A DNA stretch of 64,000 nucleotides, from the IMG/VR virus record IMGVR_UViG_3300034101_003860, positions 1-64,000 of that record. The stretch is one strand, 5' to 3'. Shown one piece after another: positions 9,135-18,018 of the stretch. The position numbers and the translations under genes were made by a program. The notes beneath the pieces were generated by a model, which ran no database searches, had not been told where the DNA came from, and saw only the letters and a list, made by a program, of their open reading frames with translations. This stretch comes from a virus. Each line of letters opens with the position of its first letter. Within the stretch, counting starts at the first letter, position 1.

Positions 9135-9903
9135 ACAGTTGTCGGATAAACAAAAAAAAGACTTGCTAATCAAAGAATATGAAATTAATAAAAAAAGTTT
9201 TGGACATATCGCTCAAGAACTTGGGACATATGCTAATCAAGTGCGTCGTGATGCTATCAAATATAATATCAAAATTAGAGATAAGAGCGAAGCACAGAAA
9301 AATGCTTTAAGTAGTGGTAAAATTCAACATCCAACCAAAGGCAAAGAAAGATCAGAAAAAACTAAGAATAAAATAGGACACAGTGTGCTAAAATCTTGGG
9401 AAAATTTATCTGAAAAAGAACTCAAACAAAGAAAAGAAAAAGCCAAATTAAATTGGGATAATAAAACGGAAGAAGAAAAAGAATTTATCCTAAGAGAAGC
9501 TAATATAGCAGTTAGAGAGGCTAGTAAGAAGGGGTCTAAATTAGAAAACTTTTTATTCCAAAAATTATTAGCAAATGGGTATAATGTGGATTTTCACAAA
9601 GAACAAAGCATACTAAATACTAAGTTGCAGATTGACCTTTTTCTACCCAAACATAATATAGCTATAGAGGTTGATGGCCCTAGTCATTTTGAGCCGGTGT
9701 GGGGGGATGATAGTTTAAAAAGAAATAAAAAGTATGATGATAAAAAAACCGGACTAATTTTAGGCAAAGGCTTATACTTGATCCGAATCAAACAAAGTAA
9801 GGATTTTTCAAAAAGTAGAGCATTGTTAATTTTTGAAGAACTAGATTCTACTATTAAAAATATATCAAATAATAATTCCAAAGTAATTCATATAGGAGAT
9901 TGA
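9121..9903 (+). CDS. Vsr/DUF559-like endonuclease with NUMOD-type DNA-binding region, probable free-standing homing endonuclease
   Basis: A 260-residue protein. The N-terminus looks like a helix-turn-helix (KSFGHIAQELGTYANQVRRDAIKYNIKIR). Next comes a basic NUMOD3-like stretch (SEKTKNKIGHSVLKSWENLS). The C-terminal nuclease domain has LQIDLFLPKHNIAIEVDGPSHF, the core of the Vsr/DUF559 branch of PD-(D/E)XK nucleases. Related Vsr-like homing endonucleases are known from phages and from fractured-gene loci. It sits between unrelated genes in the sugar block, as expected for a mobile endonuclease. A DNA-repair role is the alternative. Confidence 0.72.
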   Translation: MIAYKQLSDKQKKDLLIKEYEINKKSFGHIAQELGTYANQVRRDAIKYNIKIRDKSEAQKNALSSGKIQHPTKGKERSEKTKNKIGHSVLKSWENLSEKELKQRKEKAKLNWDNKTEEEKEFILREANIAVREASKKGSKLENFLFQKLLANGYNVDFHKEQSILNTKLQIDLFLPKHNIAIEVDGPSHFEPVWGDDSLKRNKKYDDKKTGLILGKGLYLIRIKQSKDFSKSRALLIFEELDSTIKNISNNNSKVIHIGD

Positions 9904-9910
9904 AAACTTT

Positions 9911-10636
9911 ATGCCAAGACCCAAAAAAGAAACTATTGAAACTGATAGCTCATTAGAACAAGCTGAAACTAAACAACCTACCCCAAACGATATTGAATGG
10001 ACAGATTATGTTTTAAGCTTACTTTCTGATGATGAAAAAATAATGGGAAATCCTACTACTGATGGTTTAAGACGAATATTTGAGAACGCTTTAGATTGTG
10101 TGGTTGTGGAAGCTACTAGCAATGTTATTCAAACTCCGGACATTAGTAATGAAAAAAGAGCCACAGTAACTCATACTCTTAGGTATGTTTTAAAAAACTA
10201 TGATACCAACAGTCAAGATTTAAAAAACAGGGTAGTGAGTGGGTCTGCTGACGTTTACTGGGGCAACTGTGACAAGATCTATAGAAACCACCCAGTGGCT
10301 GTAGCGGAAACAAGAGCAGAAGGACGAGCTTTAAGAAGAGCTTTAAAACTACGAAAAGTTGTGGCCGCTGAAGAATTGGCCAAAGATATTGAGGATCATC
10401 CTGATCATGATACTGTAACAAAAATAACTAATAACCAGTTAAATTTTATGGATGTTTTAGCTAAAAGATTAGATGTTAATATGAGTAAATTATTGGAGAA
10501 ACTTGCATTATCATCGACTAATATTTATAATATATCATATTCTGATGCTGTGGATATAGTTACAAAACTAACACAATACCAGCAGCAAAACAATGTATCC
10601 GAAGATATATTGGGATATGAAAGCAACTGGAAATAG
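9911..10636 (+). CDS. Possible single-strand annealing/recombination protein
   Basis: A 241-residue protein. The segment HPVAVAETRAEGRALRRALKLRKVVAAEELA near residues 135-165 resembles the AxAETRAxGRAL helix of phage annealing proteins (Erf/Rad52/RecT-like). The segment before it, THTLRYVLKNYD...ADVYWG, could be part of the beta sheet. The C-terminal 75 residues form a separate helical domain. The assignment rests on a short motif only. The nearby SSB and nuclease genes would fit a phage recombination system. It has no strong ribosome site; the start follows GGAGATTGAAAACTTT. Confidence 0.45.
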   Translation: MPRPKKETIETDSSLEQAETKQPTPNDIEWTDYVLSLLSDDEKIMGNPTTDGLRRIFENALDCVVVEATSNVIQTPDISNEKRATVTHTLRYVLKNYDTNSQDLKNRVVSGSADVYWGNCDKIYRNHPVAVAETRAEGRALRRALKLRKVVAAEELAKDIEDHPDHDTVTKITNNQLNFMDVLAKRLDVNMSKLLEKLALSSTNIYNISYSDAVDIVTKLTQYQQQNNVSEDILGYESNWK

Positions 10637-10643
10637 GTGAGTT

Positions 10644-10964
10644 ATGAAAGTTAAATATAAGATTGGTGATAAATTAGAATTTGAACTAGAGGCTAGTGGT
10701 CAAAAAGAAATTTTCAAAGAACTAGCGCTAATTCAAGAAATCTTTAGTGAAGAAAAGTGTGCTTTGTGTGGTAGTACTAATCTTAGGTTTGTGGTGAGAA
10801 CAGTAGAAGGAAACGATTTTTATGAACTTAGGTGTGCTGATTGTGGTGCCATATTAGCTTTTGGTCAACACAAAAAGGGTGGCACACTATTTCCAAAGCG
10901 CAAAGATGATGAGGGAAATTATTTACAAAATAAGGGTTGGCATAAGTGGAGTAAGGATAAGTAA
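10644..10964 (+). CDS. Zinc-ribbon protein
   Basis: A 106-residue protein. Its centre is a four-cysteine zinc ribbon (CALCGS...RCADCG, residues about 46-74) followed by LAFGQHKKGGTLFPKRK, a basic tail seen in small phage zinc-ribbon proteins. It probably binds nucleic acid or a protein partner. The ribosome site AGGTGAG precedes the ATG. Its stop overlaps the next start (TAATG). It lies just after the annealing-protein candidate and may act with it. Confidence 0.72.
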   Translation: MKVKYKIGDKLEFELEASGQKEIFKELALIQEIFSEEKCALCGSTNLRFVVRTVEGNDFYELRCADCGAILAFGQHKKGGTLFPKRKDDEGNYLQNKGWHKWSKDK

Positions 10965-11548
10965 TGAGTCCTCTTTTTACATACAACGGTAAATTATTGG
11001 TTGTTGATGGAAAATTAGCAGCTAATGAGAACTGCTGTTGTGGGTGCGATTGTGATGCTTGTAATATAGAGTCTGAAACAGTATATTATGGCGCCCTTAA
11101 TGGTAATTTTTTATCGCTTAATGGAGATGCTTATCCCGTCTGTAATTTTACCTTTGAACCGCCAGAAATTATTACTGGCACAATACAACTATTAAAACCG
11201 GATTTATGTAGAGTTAAATTGAGATTTTGGAGAAATATTTTTAGTAATTGCAATGGTGATCAACCGGCTGATATAACAGAAGAAAAAGTTACAATAAATT
11301 GTACTGATGGTAGAATTTTAGTAGAAAATCTTGGTACAAATACTAGAAAAACATTAAATAACGGAGATAATGTTATTTATGATAGTATAGGTTTAGACCC
11401 AGAACAAGGTCCTGTTCCAGAAAGTTCTGCTGGAGATACTATCGTAATTTGTTTAAGAGGAACAGAAAGCGCCACTTTTACTGTAGAGGCTAAACTCAAC
11501 TGGACTACCCAAAGGGATCATGATTTATATGGCAATATCTCATGCTAA
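10964..11548 (+). CDS. Cysteine-rich protein, possible virion surface component
   Basis: A 194-residue protein beginning LFTYNGKLLVVDGKLAANENCCCGCDCDAC, with six cysteines in a short cluster after an N-terminal beta hairpin. The rest is beta-rich with scattered Cys. The CCCGC cluster could bind metal or form disulfides outside the cell. I do not recognise a family. It is placed among glycosyltransferase genes and its 3' end overlaps the next transferase by 29 nt, so it may be a substrate or partner of them. This is inference. Confidence 0.6.
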   Translation: MSPLFTYNGKLLVVDGKLAANENCCCGCDCDACNIESETVYYGALNGNFLSLNGDAYPVCNFTFEPPEIITGTIQLLKPDLCRVKLRFWRNIFSNCNGDQPADITEEKVTINCTDGRILVENLGTNTRKTLNNGDNVIYDSIGLDPEQGPVPESSAGDTIVICLRGTESATFTVEAKLNWTTQRDHDLYGNISC

Positions 11549-13166
11549 TAAAATAAGTCTAGTAACAGGTATCTGGGATCTAAATCGCGATCAATCAAAG
11601 CCAGGATGGCAAAGAAGTTTTGATCACTATAAAAACCACTTTATACAACTACTAAAAGATTTACACTCTTACAATTTGATTGTCTTTATAGATCCTAGTC
11701 TTGAGGATATGATATGGGAATATAGAGATCGTAAAAATACAAAAGTATACCATCATACCAAAAATGACTTCTCGGGAAGTTTTTTTCCATTTTTTGACCA
11801 AGTTCAAAATATAAGAAAAGATCCTAAATGGTATAATCAAGCTGGATGGTTAAAAGATAGTACTCAAGGATCATTAGAGTATTATAATCCAATGGTGATG
11901 AGCAAAATGTTTTTGCTACACAACGCTAAATGCTATGACCCATTTAATAGCGAATATTTTTATTGGATAGATGGCGGGTTAACCAACACTATGAGTTTGG
12001 GTTATTTTAACAATCCAACCGTGATTGATAATCTAATTAAATTAAGTGATAACTTTTTATTCATTGCTTTTCCATACGAAACATCTAGTGAAATTCATGG
12101 ATTTTGTATAGAAGGTATGAAAAAATATGCTAAAAATAATGTTGTAAATAGAGTTGCCCGTGGAGGGTTTTTTGGGGGACACAAAGATAGTATATCAAAT
12201 GCTAATCAGCTATACTACTCGTTATTACAGGATACGTTAAGTGATGGATATATGGGTACAGAAGAGAGTATATTTACACTAATGACGTATCTTGATCCGT
12301 CTACATATCATCATGAAATGATAGAAGATAATGGTTTAATTTATTATTTTTTTGAACAACTACAAAAATCCAATCATAAATTTAGTAAAAAAAACTCTAC
12401 TAGTTTGTATTTAGTAACATTCAATAGTCCAGAACAAGTAGAGATGGTACTATCTTCATTTAAAAAATATGATAAAAATTTTATAGATAAAACAGATAAG
12501 ATCCTAATCAATAACTCTACAGATTCCTCCACTTTTGAGGCTTATGAAAAAATTGTAAAAGATTACGGCTTTACAGAAGTTAGGCGTGGCAATCTAGGCA
12601 TTTGCGGCGGTAGGCAATTAGCAGCAGAACACTTTAAAGATTCTGATTCTGATTTTATGTTTTTCTTTGAAGATGATATGTTGTTAGATTATGATGGATT
12701 GTGTAGTTTTGGTTTTGCTAAATATGTAAAAAACCTTTATGGTACACTATTAAAGATAATGACCAAGGAGAATTACGATTTTTTAAAGTTTAGTTTCAGC
12801 GAATTTTATGGAAACAATGGGGACCAGTGGAGTTGGCACAATGTGCCTTCTGCTCAAAAACTAGAATATTTTGGAGACATATCCCATAAACCATTAACCA
12901 AATTTAATTATATAAAAAATTTAGACGGTATTCCATATGCCGAGGGTGAGATTTACTATTCTAATTGGCCTCATATTATAAGTAAAATTGGTAATCAAAA
13001 ATGTTTTATAGACACTAAATGGAACCACCCGTTTGAACAAACCTGGATGAGCCATATTTACACATTAACTAAACAACAAATAGTAAAACCCGCCATTCTT
13101 TTAGCTAGTCCCATAACACACAACAGAGTACATCACTATCATGCAACAGACAGAAGAGAAAATTGA
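11520..13166 (+). CDS. Two-domain glycosyltransferase: HtrL/YibB-like domain fused to a GT2-like domain
   Basis: A 548-residue protein. Residues 1-290 follow the HtrL/YibB pattern (SLVTGIWDLNRD...HFIQLLKDL...LIVFIDP...YYNPMVMSKMFLLHNAK...FYWIDGGL). From about residue 298 a second domain begins like a GT2 transferase (LYLVTFNSPEQVEMVLSSFKKY...ILINNSTD...RRGNLGICGGRQLAAEHF...FMFFFEDDML). The EDD there is a likely DxD-type metal site. A second in-frame ATG lies 9 nt downstream; the first has AAAGGGA before it. It overlaps the next transferase by 26 nt. Confidence 0.75.
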   Translation: MIYMAISHANKISLVTGIWDLNRDQSKPGWQRSFDHYKNHFIQLLKDLHSYNLIVFIDPSLEDMIWEYRDRKNTKVYHHTKNDFSGSFFPFFDQVQNIRKDPKWYNQAGWLKDSTQGSLEYYNPMVMSKMFLLHNAKCYDPFNSEYFYWIDGGLTNTMSLGYFNNPTVIDNLIKLSDNFLFIAFPYETSSEIHGFCIEGMKKYAKNNVVNRVARGGFFGGHKDSISNANQLYYSLLQDTLSDGYMGTEESIFTLMTYLDPSTYHHEMIEDNGLIYYFFEQLQKSNHKFSKKNSTSLYLVTFNSPEQVEMVLSSFKKYDKNFIDKTDKILINNSTDSSTFEAYEKIVKDYGFTEVRRGNLGICGGRQLAAEHFKDSDSDFMFFFEDDMLLDYDGLCSFGFAKYVKNLYGTLLKIMTKENYDFLKFSFSEFYGNNGDQWSWHNVPSAQKLEYFGDISHKPLTKFNYIKNLDGIPYAEGEIYYSNWPHIISKIGNQKCFIDTKWNHPFEQTWMSHIYTLTKQQIVKPAILLASPITHNRVHHYHATDRREN

Positions 13167-14421
13167 TACTATTTTTATTCAAATTGCTTCCTATAGAGAC
13201 CCTCAGTTATTACCCACGCTAGCAGATTGTATAAATAAAGCTAAATATCCATCAAATTTAAGATTCTCTATAGCTTGGCAGCACTGTGATAATGATATTT
13301 GGGATAATTTAGACCCATATATTAATGATAGTAGATTTAAAATTCTAGATATAGACTACAGAGATAGCAAGGGTGTGTGTTGGGCAAGAAATCTTGTTCA
13401 GTCCTTGTACGCTAATGAAGAATATACTCTTCAACTAGATAGTCATCATAGATTTGTGCAAGATTGGGACGCTATACTTATAAATATGATAAAAGATTTG
13501 CAGTCTAAAGACTTTAAAAAACCGTTAATTACTGGATACATACCCAGTTTTGATCCAGATAATGATCCCGAGGCCAGGATTCAAGAACCTTGGAAAATGA
13601 CTTTTGATAGATATATACCAGAGGGGGCGGTCTTTTTTTTACCAGCTTCATTTAATATGGATATAGATAATATTAATGAGCCTTTAATGGGGCGATTTTA
13701 TAGTGCCCATTTTGCATTTAGTCTAGGAGTATTTGCCAAAGAAGTACAACATGATCCCAATTATTATTTTCATGGTGAAGAAATTAATGTTGCTGTACGA
13801 GCTTTTACTCATGGATATGATATATTTTATCCTAATAAAGTCATATGTTGGCATGAATATACTCGTAAAGGACGAAGTAAACAATGGGACGATGATAAAA
13901 AATGGTCAGATAGAAATTCTGTTTGCCATTCTAGAAATAGAAAACTATTTAATATGGATGGAGAAATAAACGATATTGATTTTGGTAAATATGGATTTGG
14001 CAATGTAAGGAGTTTAAGAGATTATGAGAAGTATGCTGGTATGAGATTTAGTACAAGATCAATCACACAAGATGTACTAGATCATAAACCACCAAAATTG
14101 GACAATATAAATATATCTGATGATGATTTTGAAAAGAGTTTATTGCATATATTTAAACATTGTATAGATATAGGCTATGATCAAGTTCCAGAAAATGACT
14201 ATGATTTTTGGGCAGTTGCATTTAAAGATGATCACGGAAATGATATGTTTAGACAAGACGCTGATGTTGAAGAAATATGTCGTATGAAAAAAGATCCTGA
14301 TGGATATTGTAAAGTTTGGCGATCTTTTGAAACTTTAAAAATCCCATCTAGCTGGATAGTATGGCCCCATAGTGAAAGTAAGGGTTGGCAAGATGCTATT
14401 ACGGGAAATATATGCAAATAA
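13141..14421 (+). CDS. GT60-like glycosyltransferase (Skp1 GlcNAc-transferase family)
   Basis: A 426-residue protein. The start IFIQIASYRDPQLLPTLADCINKAKYPSNLRFSI, then GVCWARNLVQSLYANEEYTLQLDSHHRFVQDWD, match the GlcNAc-transferase (GT60) family. Its founding member adds GlcNAc to hydroxyproline of the protein Skp1. The LDSHHRF block holds the DxH metal motif. The C-terminal 110 residues are an extra domain with many Trp and Asp. Family membership suggests that the acceptor is a protein, possibly the Thr/Pro-rich virion protein at 15995-17668. That link is inference. Confidence 0.78.
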   Translation: MQQTEEKIDTIFIQIASYRDPQLLPTLADCINKAKYPSNLRFSIAWQHCDNDIWDNLDPYINDSRFKILDIDYRDSKGVCWARNLVQSLYANEEYTLQLDSHHRFVQDWDAILINMIKDLQSKDFKKPLITGYIPSFDPDNDPEARIQEPWKMTFDRYIPEGAVFFLPASFNMDIDNINEPLMGRFYSAHFAFSLGVFAKEVQHDPNYYFHGEEINVAVRAFTHGYDIFYPNKVICWHEYTRKGRSKQWDDDKKWSDRNSVCHSRNRKLFNMDGEINDIDFGKYGFGNVRSLRDYEKYAGMRFSTRSITQDVLDHKPPKLDNINISDDDFEKSLLHIFKHCIDIGYDQVPENDYDFWAVAFKDDHGNDMFRQDADVEEICRMKKDPDGYCKVWRSFETLKIPSSWIVWPHSESKGWQDAITGNICK

Positions 14422-15398
14422 TTATTAGACATTTATTTAGAGACTTAAGAAATTATTATGTCACTAGTTTTTTTGATCTGTTTTTTCAAAAACTTGTAGA
14501 AAAATTTCCTGATCACCATTTTGATGTATCTAATGATGCATCTTATGAACACAATGGATATGGCAGTATATATAGCTGCATGAATTTTTCTATCATAAAT
14601 CCAAGCAATAAAAAGTATATTCTTATATCGTTTTTTGATAATTGGAAATATCATTTTATGAAGCATCTTGGTTGGAATCCATCAAATATGGTACAATTTT
14701 TTTATCCTGGTGGTTTTAATTATTTAGATTATTTTAATTTTAGAAATTACGAAAAAGATAACAAAGATATTGATTGTCCTATAAATATTAATGAAATTTA
14801 TCGTAGTTTTTTTTATGGCCCATATGAAAAAAATAATCTACAACACATAAAAAATATCTATAATAATTATCAGATTCTAAAAACACAACCATCTTTATAT
14901 TTTAGAGGCTATATGTGGGATTTTAGAAAAAACATGGTTAAACACATAAAAGACCAATCTATACTAGTAATTGATAAAAATAGAGAAAATAATAATTTAT
15001 CTTATGATAACTATCTAGTAGATTTGTGTTTATATAGATGTGCGTTAAGTCTGCCGGGAGGCACAGAAGTTTGTAACAGGGATATAGAGTGTTTTAGCGT
15101 TGGAGTTCCTGTTATACGTCCGTATCTTAATATAGAGTATCCTGACCCATTAATAGCTAATTATCATTATATAAGCTGCTATAATGATTGTAAGTATTGG
15201 GATGGCAATCCTAGCTACTTATCTTATAAAGATTTTGCATATAATTTGGAGGATTGTTGGAGTCGTGTAAAAAATAATTATGATTATTTGCAATTTATAA
15301 GTAAAAATGCTAGAAATTGGTTTCTTAAAAATTGTACTCTAGAAAATAATGTACAATATTTATTGTCTCAAATTAATATGGAGAAGTTATATGGTTGA
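14412..15398 (+). CDS. Glycosyltransferase-like protein
   Basis: I start it at the ATG at 14412 with GGGAA upstream, rather than the in-frame ATG at 14385 inside the previous gene. The 328-residue product has a C-terminal block CALSLPGGTEVCNRDIECFSVGVPVIRPYLNIEYPDPL. This has the layout of a GT-B donor-binding site: a GG turn, an acidic residue and GVPVI. RGYMWDFRKNMV earlier resembles the linker before that lobe. The family is uncertain (exostosin- or fucosyltransferase-like are candidates). It is rich in Tyr, Asn and Lys, like its neighbours. Confidence 0.62.
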   Translation: MQIIIRHLFRDLRNYYVTSFFDLFFQKLVEKFPDHHFDVSNDASYEHNGYGSIYSCMNFSIINPSNKKYILISFFDNWKYHFMKHLGWNPSNMVQFFYPGGFNYLDYFNFRNYEKDNKDIDCPININEIYRSFFYGPYEKNNLQHIKNIYNNYQILKTQPSLYFRGYMWDFRKNMVKHIKDQSILVIDKNRENNNLSYDNYLVDLCLYRCALSLPGGTEVCNRDIECFSVGVPVIRPYLNIEYPDPLIANYHYISCYNDCKYWDGNPSYLSYKDFAYNLEDCWSRVKNNYDYLQFISKNARNWFLKNCTLENNVQYLLSQINMEKLYG

Positions 15399-16005
15399 TG
15401 GAGGATATGCTTATGGCTATTTGTTTATGTCACAAAACAAAGAAGCAGAATACGTGTTTAAAGAATTACTTAATGAAATTAGACCATCTCGCATTCTAGA
15501 AATTGGCACATTTCACGGAGGTCTAACTCTAATGCTAAGAGATATTTTAGATTCATACAATCTACATAATAGCACTATTAAAACCTATGATATTAATAAT
15601 CAAGAGTTTTTAAGACCTCTAGTAACAAATAGGAAAGTAGAAGTTATTACAGATAATTTATTTAATGGCGACTACAGCGATTTCAAGAACGAATCTAAAA
15701 AAAATGAAATATTAAACTTTATTCAACAAGAAGGTTGTTCGCTAGTGCTGTGTGATGGTGGGTGTAAAAGGTGTGAATTTAATTTGATAGCTCCATTATT
15801 AAAAAGTAATGATATCATTATGGCCCATGACTATGCTCCAAATAACGATTACTTTCAACACCATATAAGGGGTAAAATTTGGGATTGGATGGAGATACAA
15901 GATAGCGATATTTATCAAGCTATTGTAGACAACAATTTCAAATCATTTAAAGAAACGTTAACTCAACAAGCCGCATGGTGCTGTAAAATTAAGTCTAGCA
16001 GTTAG
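15391..16005 (+). CDS. Class I methyltransferase-like / cephalosporin-hydroxylase-like protein
   Basis: The start at 15391 follows GGAGAAGTTAT and overlaps the preceding stop. The 204-residue product has the AdoMet-binding loop SRILEIGTFHGGLTLML, an acidic second strand (TYDINNQEF), and LVLCDGGCKRCEF followed by SNDIIMAHDYAPN. This pattern fits the Methyltransf_24 / CmcI-like group, whose members modify sugars or small molecules. It closes the sugar block and ends tail to tail with the Thr/Pro-repeat gene on the other strand (11 nt overlap). Confidence 0.7.
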   Translation: MVDGGYAYGYLFMSQNKEAEYVFKELLNEIRPSRILEIGTFHGGLTLMLRDILDSYNLHNSTIKTYDINNQEFLRPLVTNRKVEVITDNLFNGDYSDFKNESKKNEILNFIQQEGCSLVLCDGGCKRCEFNLIAPLLKSNDIIMAHDYAPNNDYFQHHIRGKIWDWMEIQDSDIYQAIVDNNFKSFKETLTQQAAWCCKIKSSS

Positions 16006-17668
16006 GTGAATAACAGTATGTTGTACCAGTAACTAAACCGGTATTGCTACTATTGTCATTAAATGTTGCATCTCCATTTACTTCTTCACTATTATATGAG
16101 ATATCATAAAAGAATGCATTTCCATAAATAGATCCAGCATTACCAGAAGTATTGTAAAAAGATACATTTCCGGTAATAGATCCAAAATTATTATAGGCTC
16201 CGCTTTTAAATATAGCATTACCAGTTATTGAACCATAACTCAAAACAGAGTTTGCATCAAAAACAGCTGTTCCACTAATATTTATAGTGATACCAACATT
16301 AATAAATGGGCTAACATACATATTACCTACTGTTGGAGTACTACCAGAATTATAAAAAATATTACTATTTAAAGTAACATTATTAGAGCTGGTTGGTAGT
16401 GCTACAGCTTGAGTTGTAGAAGAACTATCTTGCCACCAATTATTAATATTGTTCCAATCTTGATCGTAAGATGGGCTTGGTCCAGTATTGTCATTGAAGT
16501 ATAGCATCGTTAAGGTAGAAGACGATGATGGAGTAACGCTAATGGTCGGAGTTAGTGTTGGAGTAACGCTAATGGTCGGAGTTAGTGTTGGGGTTTCGCT
16601 AATTGTGGGCGTTAAAGTACTGGTTGGTGTTGGAGTAGGTGTTTCGCTAATACTAGGAGTTAAACTAATAGTAGATGTTCTGGTTGGTGTTCTAGTTTGT
16701 GTGGAGGTTCTGGTTGGTGTTCTAGTTTGAGTAGGAGTAGCAGAAGGTGTTCTGGTGGGGGTATTGGTCTGAGTAGGAGTATTTGATATTGTTGAGGTTA
16801 CTGTTAATGATGGAGTTACTGATATTGTGGAGGTTCTGGTTGGTGTAGAGGTTACGGTTGACGAAGGTGTATTGCTAATAGTTGTGGTGGATGTTCTGGT
16901 TGGAGTAGGCGTTGCTGTTAATGTTCTGGTGGGAGTTGGCGATTCTACCGGAGTTAATGAAGGAGTTCTACTAACACTTATTGTTGGGGTAATGGTTAGA
17001 GTGTTTGTGGGGGTTTTAGAAGGAGTTCTGGTATTAGTAGATGTAAAAGACGGAGTATTAGTAACTGTAGAAGATGGGGTAGAAGTTTGCTCAGGAGTAA
17101 CTGATCTTGTTAATGATGCTGAATTAGTGGGTGTTTTTGATGGTGTTTTAGTAGGAGTTAATGATGGAGTAGCGCTAATAGTCGGAGTGGGTGTAGGCGT
17201 AGAGCTTCTGGTTCGAGTAGGGGTTCTGGTGTGAGTTGCGCTATTAGATATAGTAGGAGTATTAGTAGGATTTGGCGTATTTGTAATAAATGTAGGAGTT
17301 AACCAAGATTCAAAATTTACAGGAGATTTAGTTAGAGTACGAGATGGACTAACTGTTGGTGTTCTAGTTAGCGTAGGAGTTCTTGTAAGAGTAGGAGTTT
17401 GAGATATACTTAATGTTGGAGATACTGTTTGACTCACAGAAACAGTAGGAGTAGTAGTTGGAGTTTGTGTAGCGCTATTGGTAACAGTTCGAGTAATAGT
17501 TGGAGTTGGGCTAGGGGTCACACTCTTAGTAATGGTCGGAGTAGGAGAACTCGTGCTTGTACGAGTTGGTGTGTTAGTTTTAGTAGGAGTACGAGTAACA
17601 GTAATTGTTGGAGTAGAAGTTTTAGTTGGTGTTCTTGTTTGCGTACTAGTTGGCGTTGGAGTTGACAT
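15995..17668 (-). CDS. Mucin-like Thr/Pro-repeat protein with C-terminal beta-repeat domain
   Basis: A 557-residue protein. About 375 residues are low-complexity TPT, TxTPT and SxTPS repeats with Arg, Val and Ile interspersed. Such extended stalks are often O-glycosylated. From LYFNDNTGPSPSYDQDWNNINNWW the C-terminal part is an ordered beta-repeat domain with units such as GNAxF...GSIxGNVSF, likely a solenoid and probably the receptor- or sugar-facing tip. It is the last gene of the late block, where tail fibres are often encoded. The DNA repeats make length changes likely. It may be a substrate of the adjacent glycosyltransferases (inference). Confidence 0.8.
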   Translation of the reverse strand: MSTPTPTSTQTRTPTKTSTPTITVTRTPTKTNTPTRTSTSSPTPTITKSVTPSPTPTITRTVTNSATQTPTTTPTVSVSQTVSPTLSISQTPTLTRTPTLTRTPTVSPSRTLTKSPVNFESWLTPTFITNTPNPTNTPTISNSATHTRTPTRTRSSTPTPTPTISATPSLTPTKTPSKTPTNSASLTRSVTPEQTSTPSSTVTNTPSFTSTNTRTPSKTPTNTLTITPTISVSRTPSLTPVESPTPTRTLTATPTPTRTSTTTISNTPSSTVTSTPTRTSTISVTPSLTVTSTISNTPTQTNTPTRTPSATPTQTRTPTRTSTQTRTPTRTSTISLTPSISETPTPTPTSTLTPTISETPTLTPTISVTPTLTPTISVTPSSSSTLTMLYFNDNTGPSPSYDQDWNNINNWWQDSSSTTQAVALPTSSNNVTLNSNIFYNSGSTPTVGNMYVSPFINVGITINISGTAVFDANSVLSYGSITGNAIFKSGAYNNFGSITGNVSFYNTSGNAGSIYGNAFFYDISYNSEEVNGDATFNDNSSNTGLVTGTTYCYSPNC

Positions 17669-17677
17669 ATATCAAGC

Positions 17678-18001
17678 CTATTCTTCTGTGCCGCTACAAG
17701 CAGTAAGTTCAATATTTGGACAATCATCGATTGCTTCAAAATCTTTTAATACAACAATAGACCTTCGTTCGATTTTTAATTCTGTCTCTTCTAATCTAAT
17801 GCAAGTTACGACATTCAAGCATTGATCTATAGTTGCCCACTGTAAGCCTCCGTTTGGTCTATGAACCAATATTTGTGGAACATCATTCTGGTGTCCAGGT
17901 ATTTGCTCTATTGGTTGATTAAAAAATCTATATTTTCTATTATCTTCTGGTGCGCCAAAAATTTGCTCTACATTTGTACATTGGGAAGCTGGGTCGGCCA
18001 T
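17678..18001 (-). CDS. Small late protein, probable tail-tip component
   Basis: A 107-residue protein with an AGGAGAAAAAT ribosome site directly before the ATG. It has no recognisable domain. Four cysteines (SQCTN, DQCLNVVTCIR, DDCPN, TACSG) and short beta strands are visible. It lies between the 1459-residue tail-tip protein and the Thr/Pro-repeat protein in the same orientation, so it is probably a structural linker or adaptor of the fibre. Confidence 0.65.
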   Translation of the reverse strand: MADPASQCTNVEQIFGAPEDNRKYRFFNQPIEQIPGHQNDVPQILVHRPNGGLQWATIDQCLNVVTCIRLEETELKIERRSIVVLKDFEAIDDCPNIELTACSGTEE

Positions 18002-18018
18002 ATTTTTCTCCTATTAAA

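Noticed and set aside
16488-17825. Plus-strand ORFs rich in Val and Gly over the Thr/Pro-repeat gene
   Set aside because: They are antisense readings of the TPT repeats, have no ribosome sites, and several frames are open at once because of the repeat.
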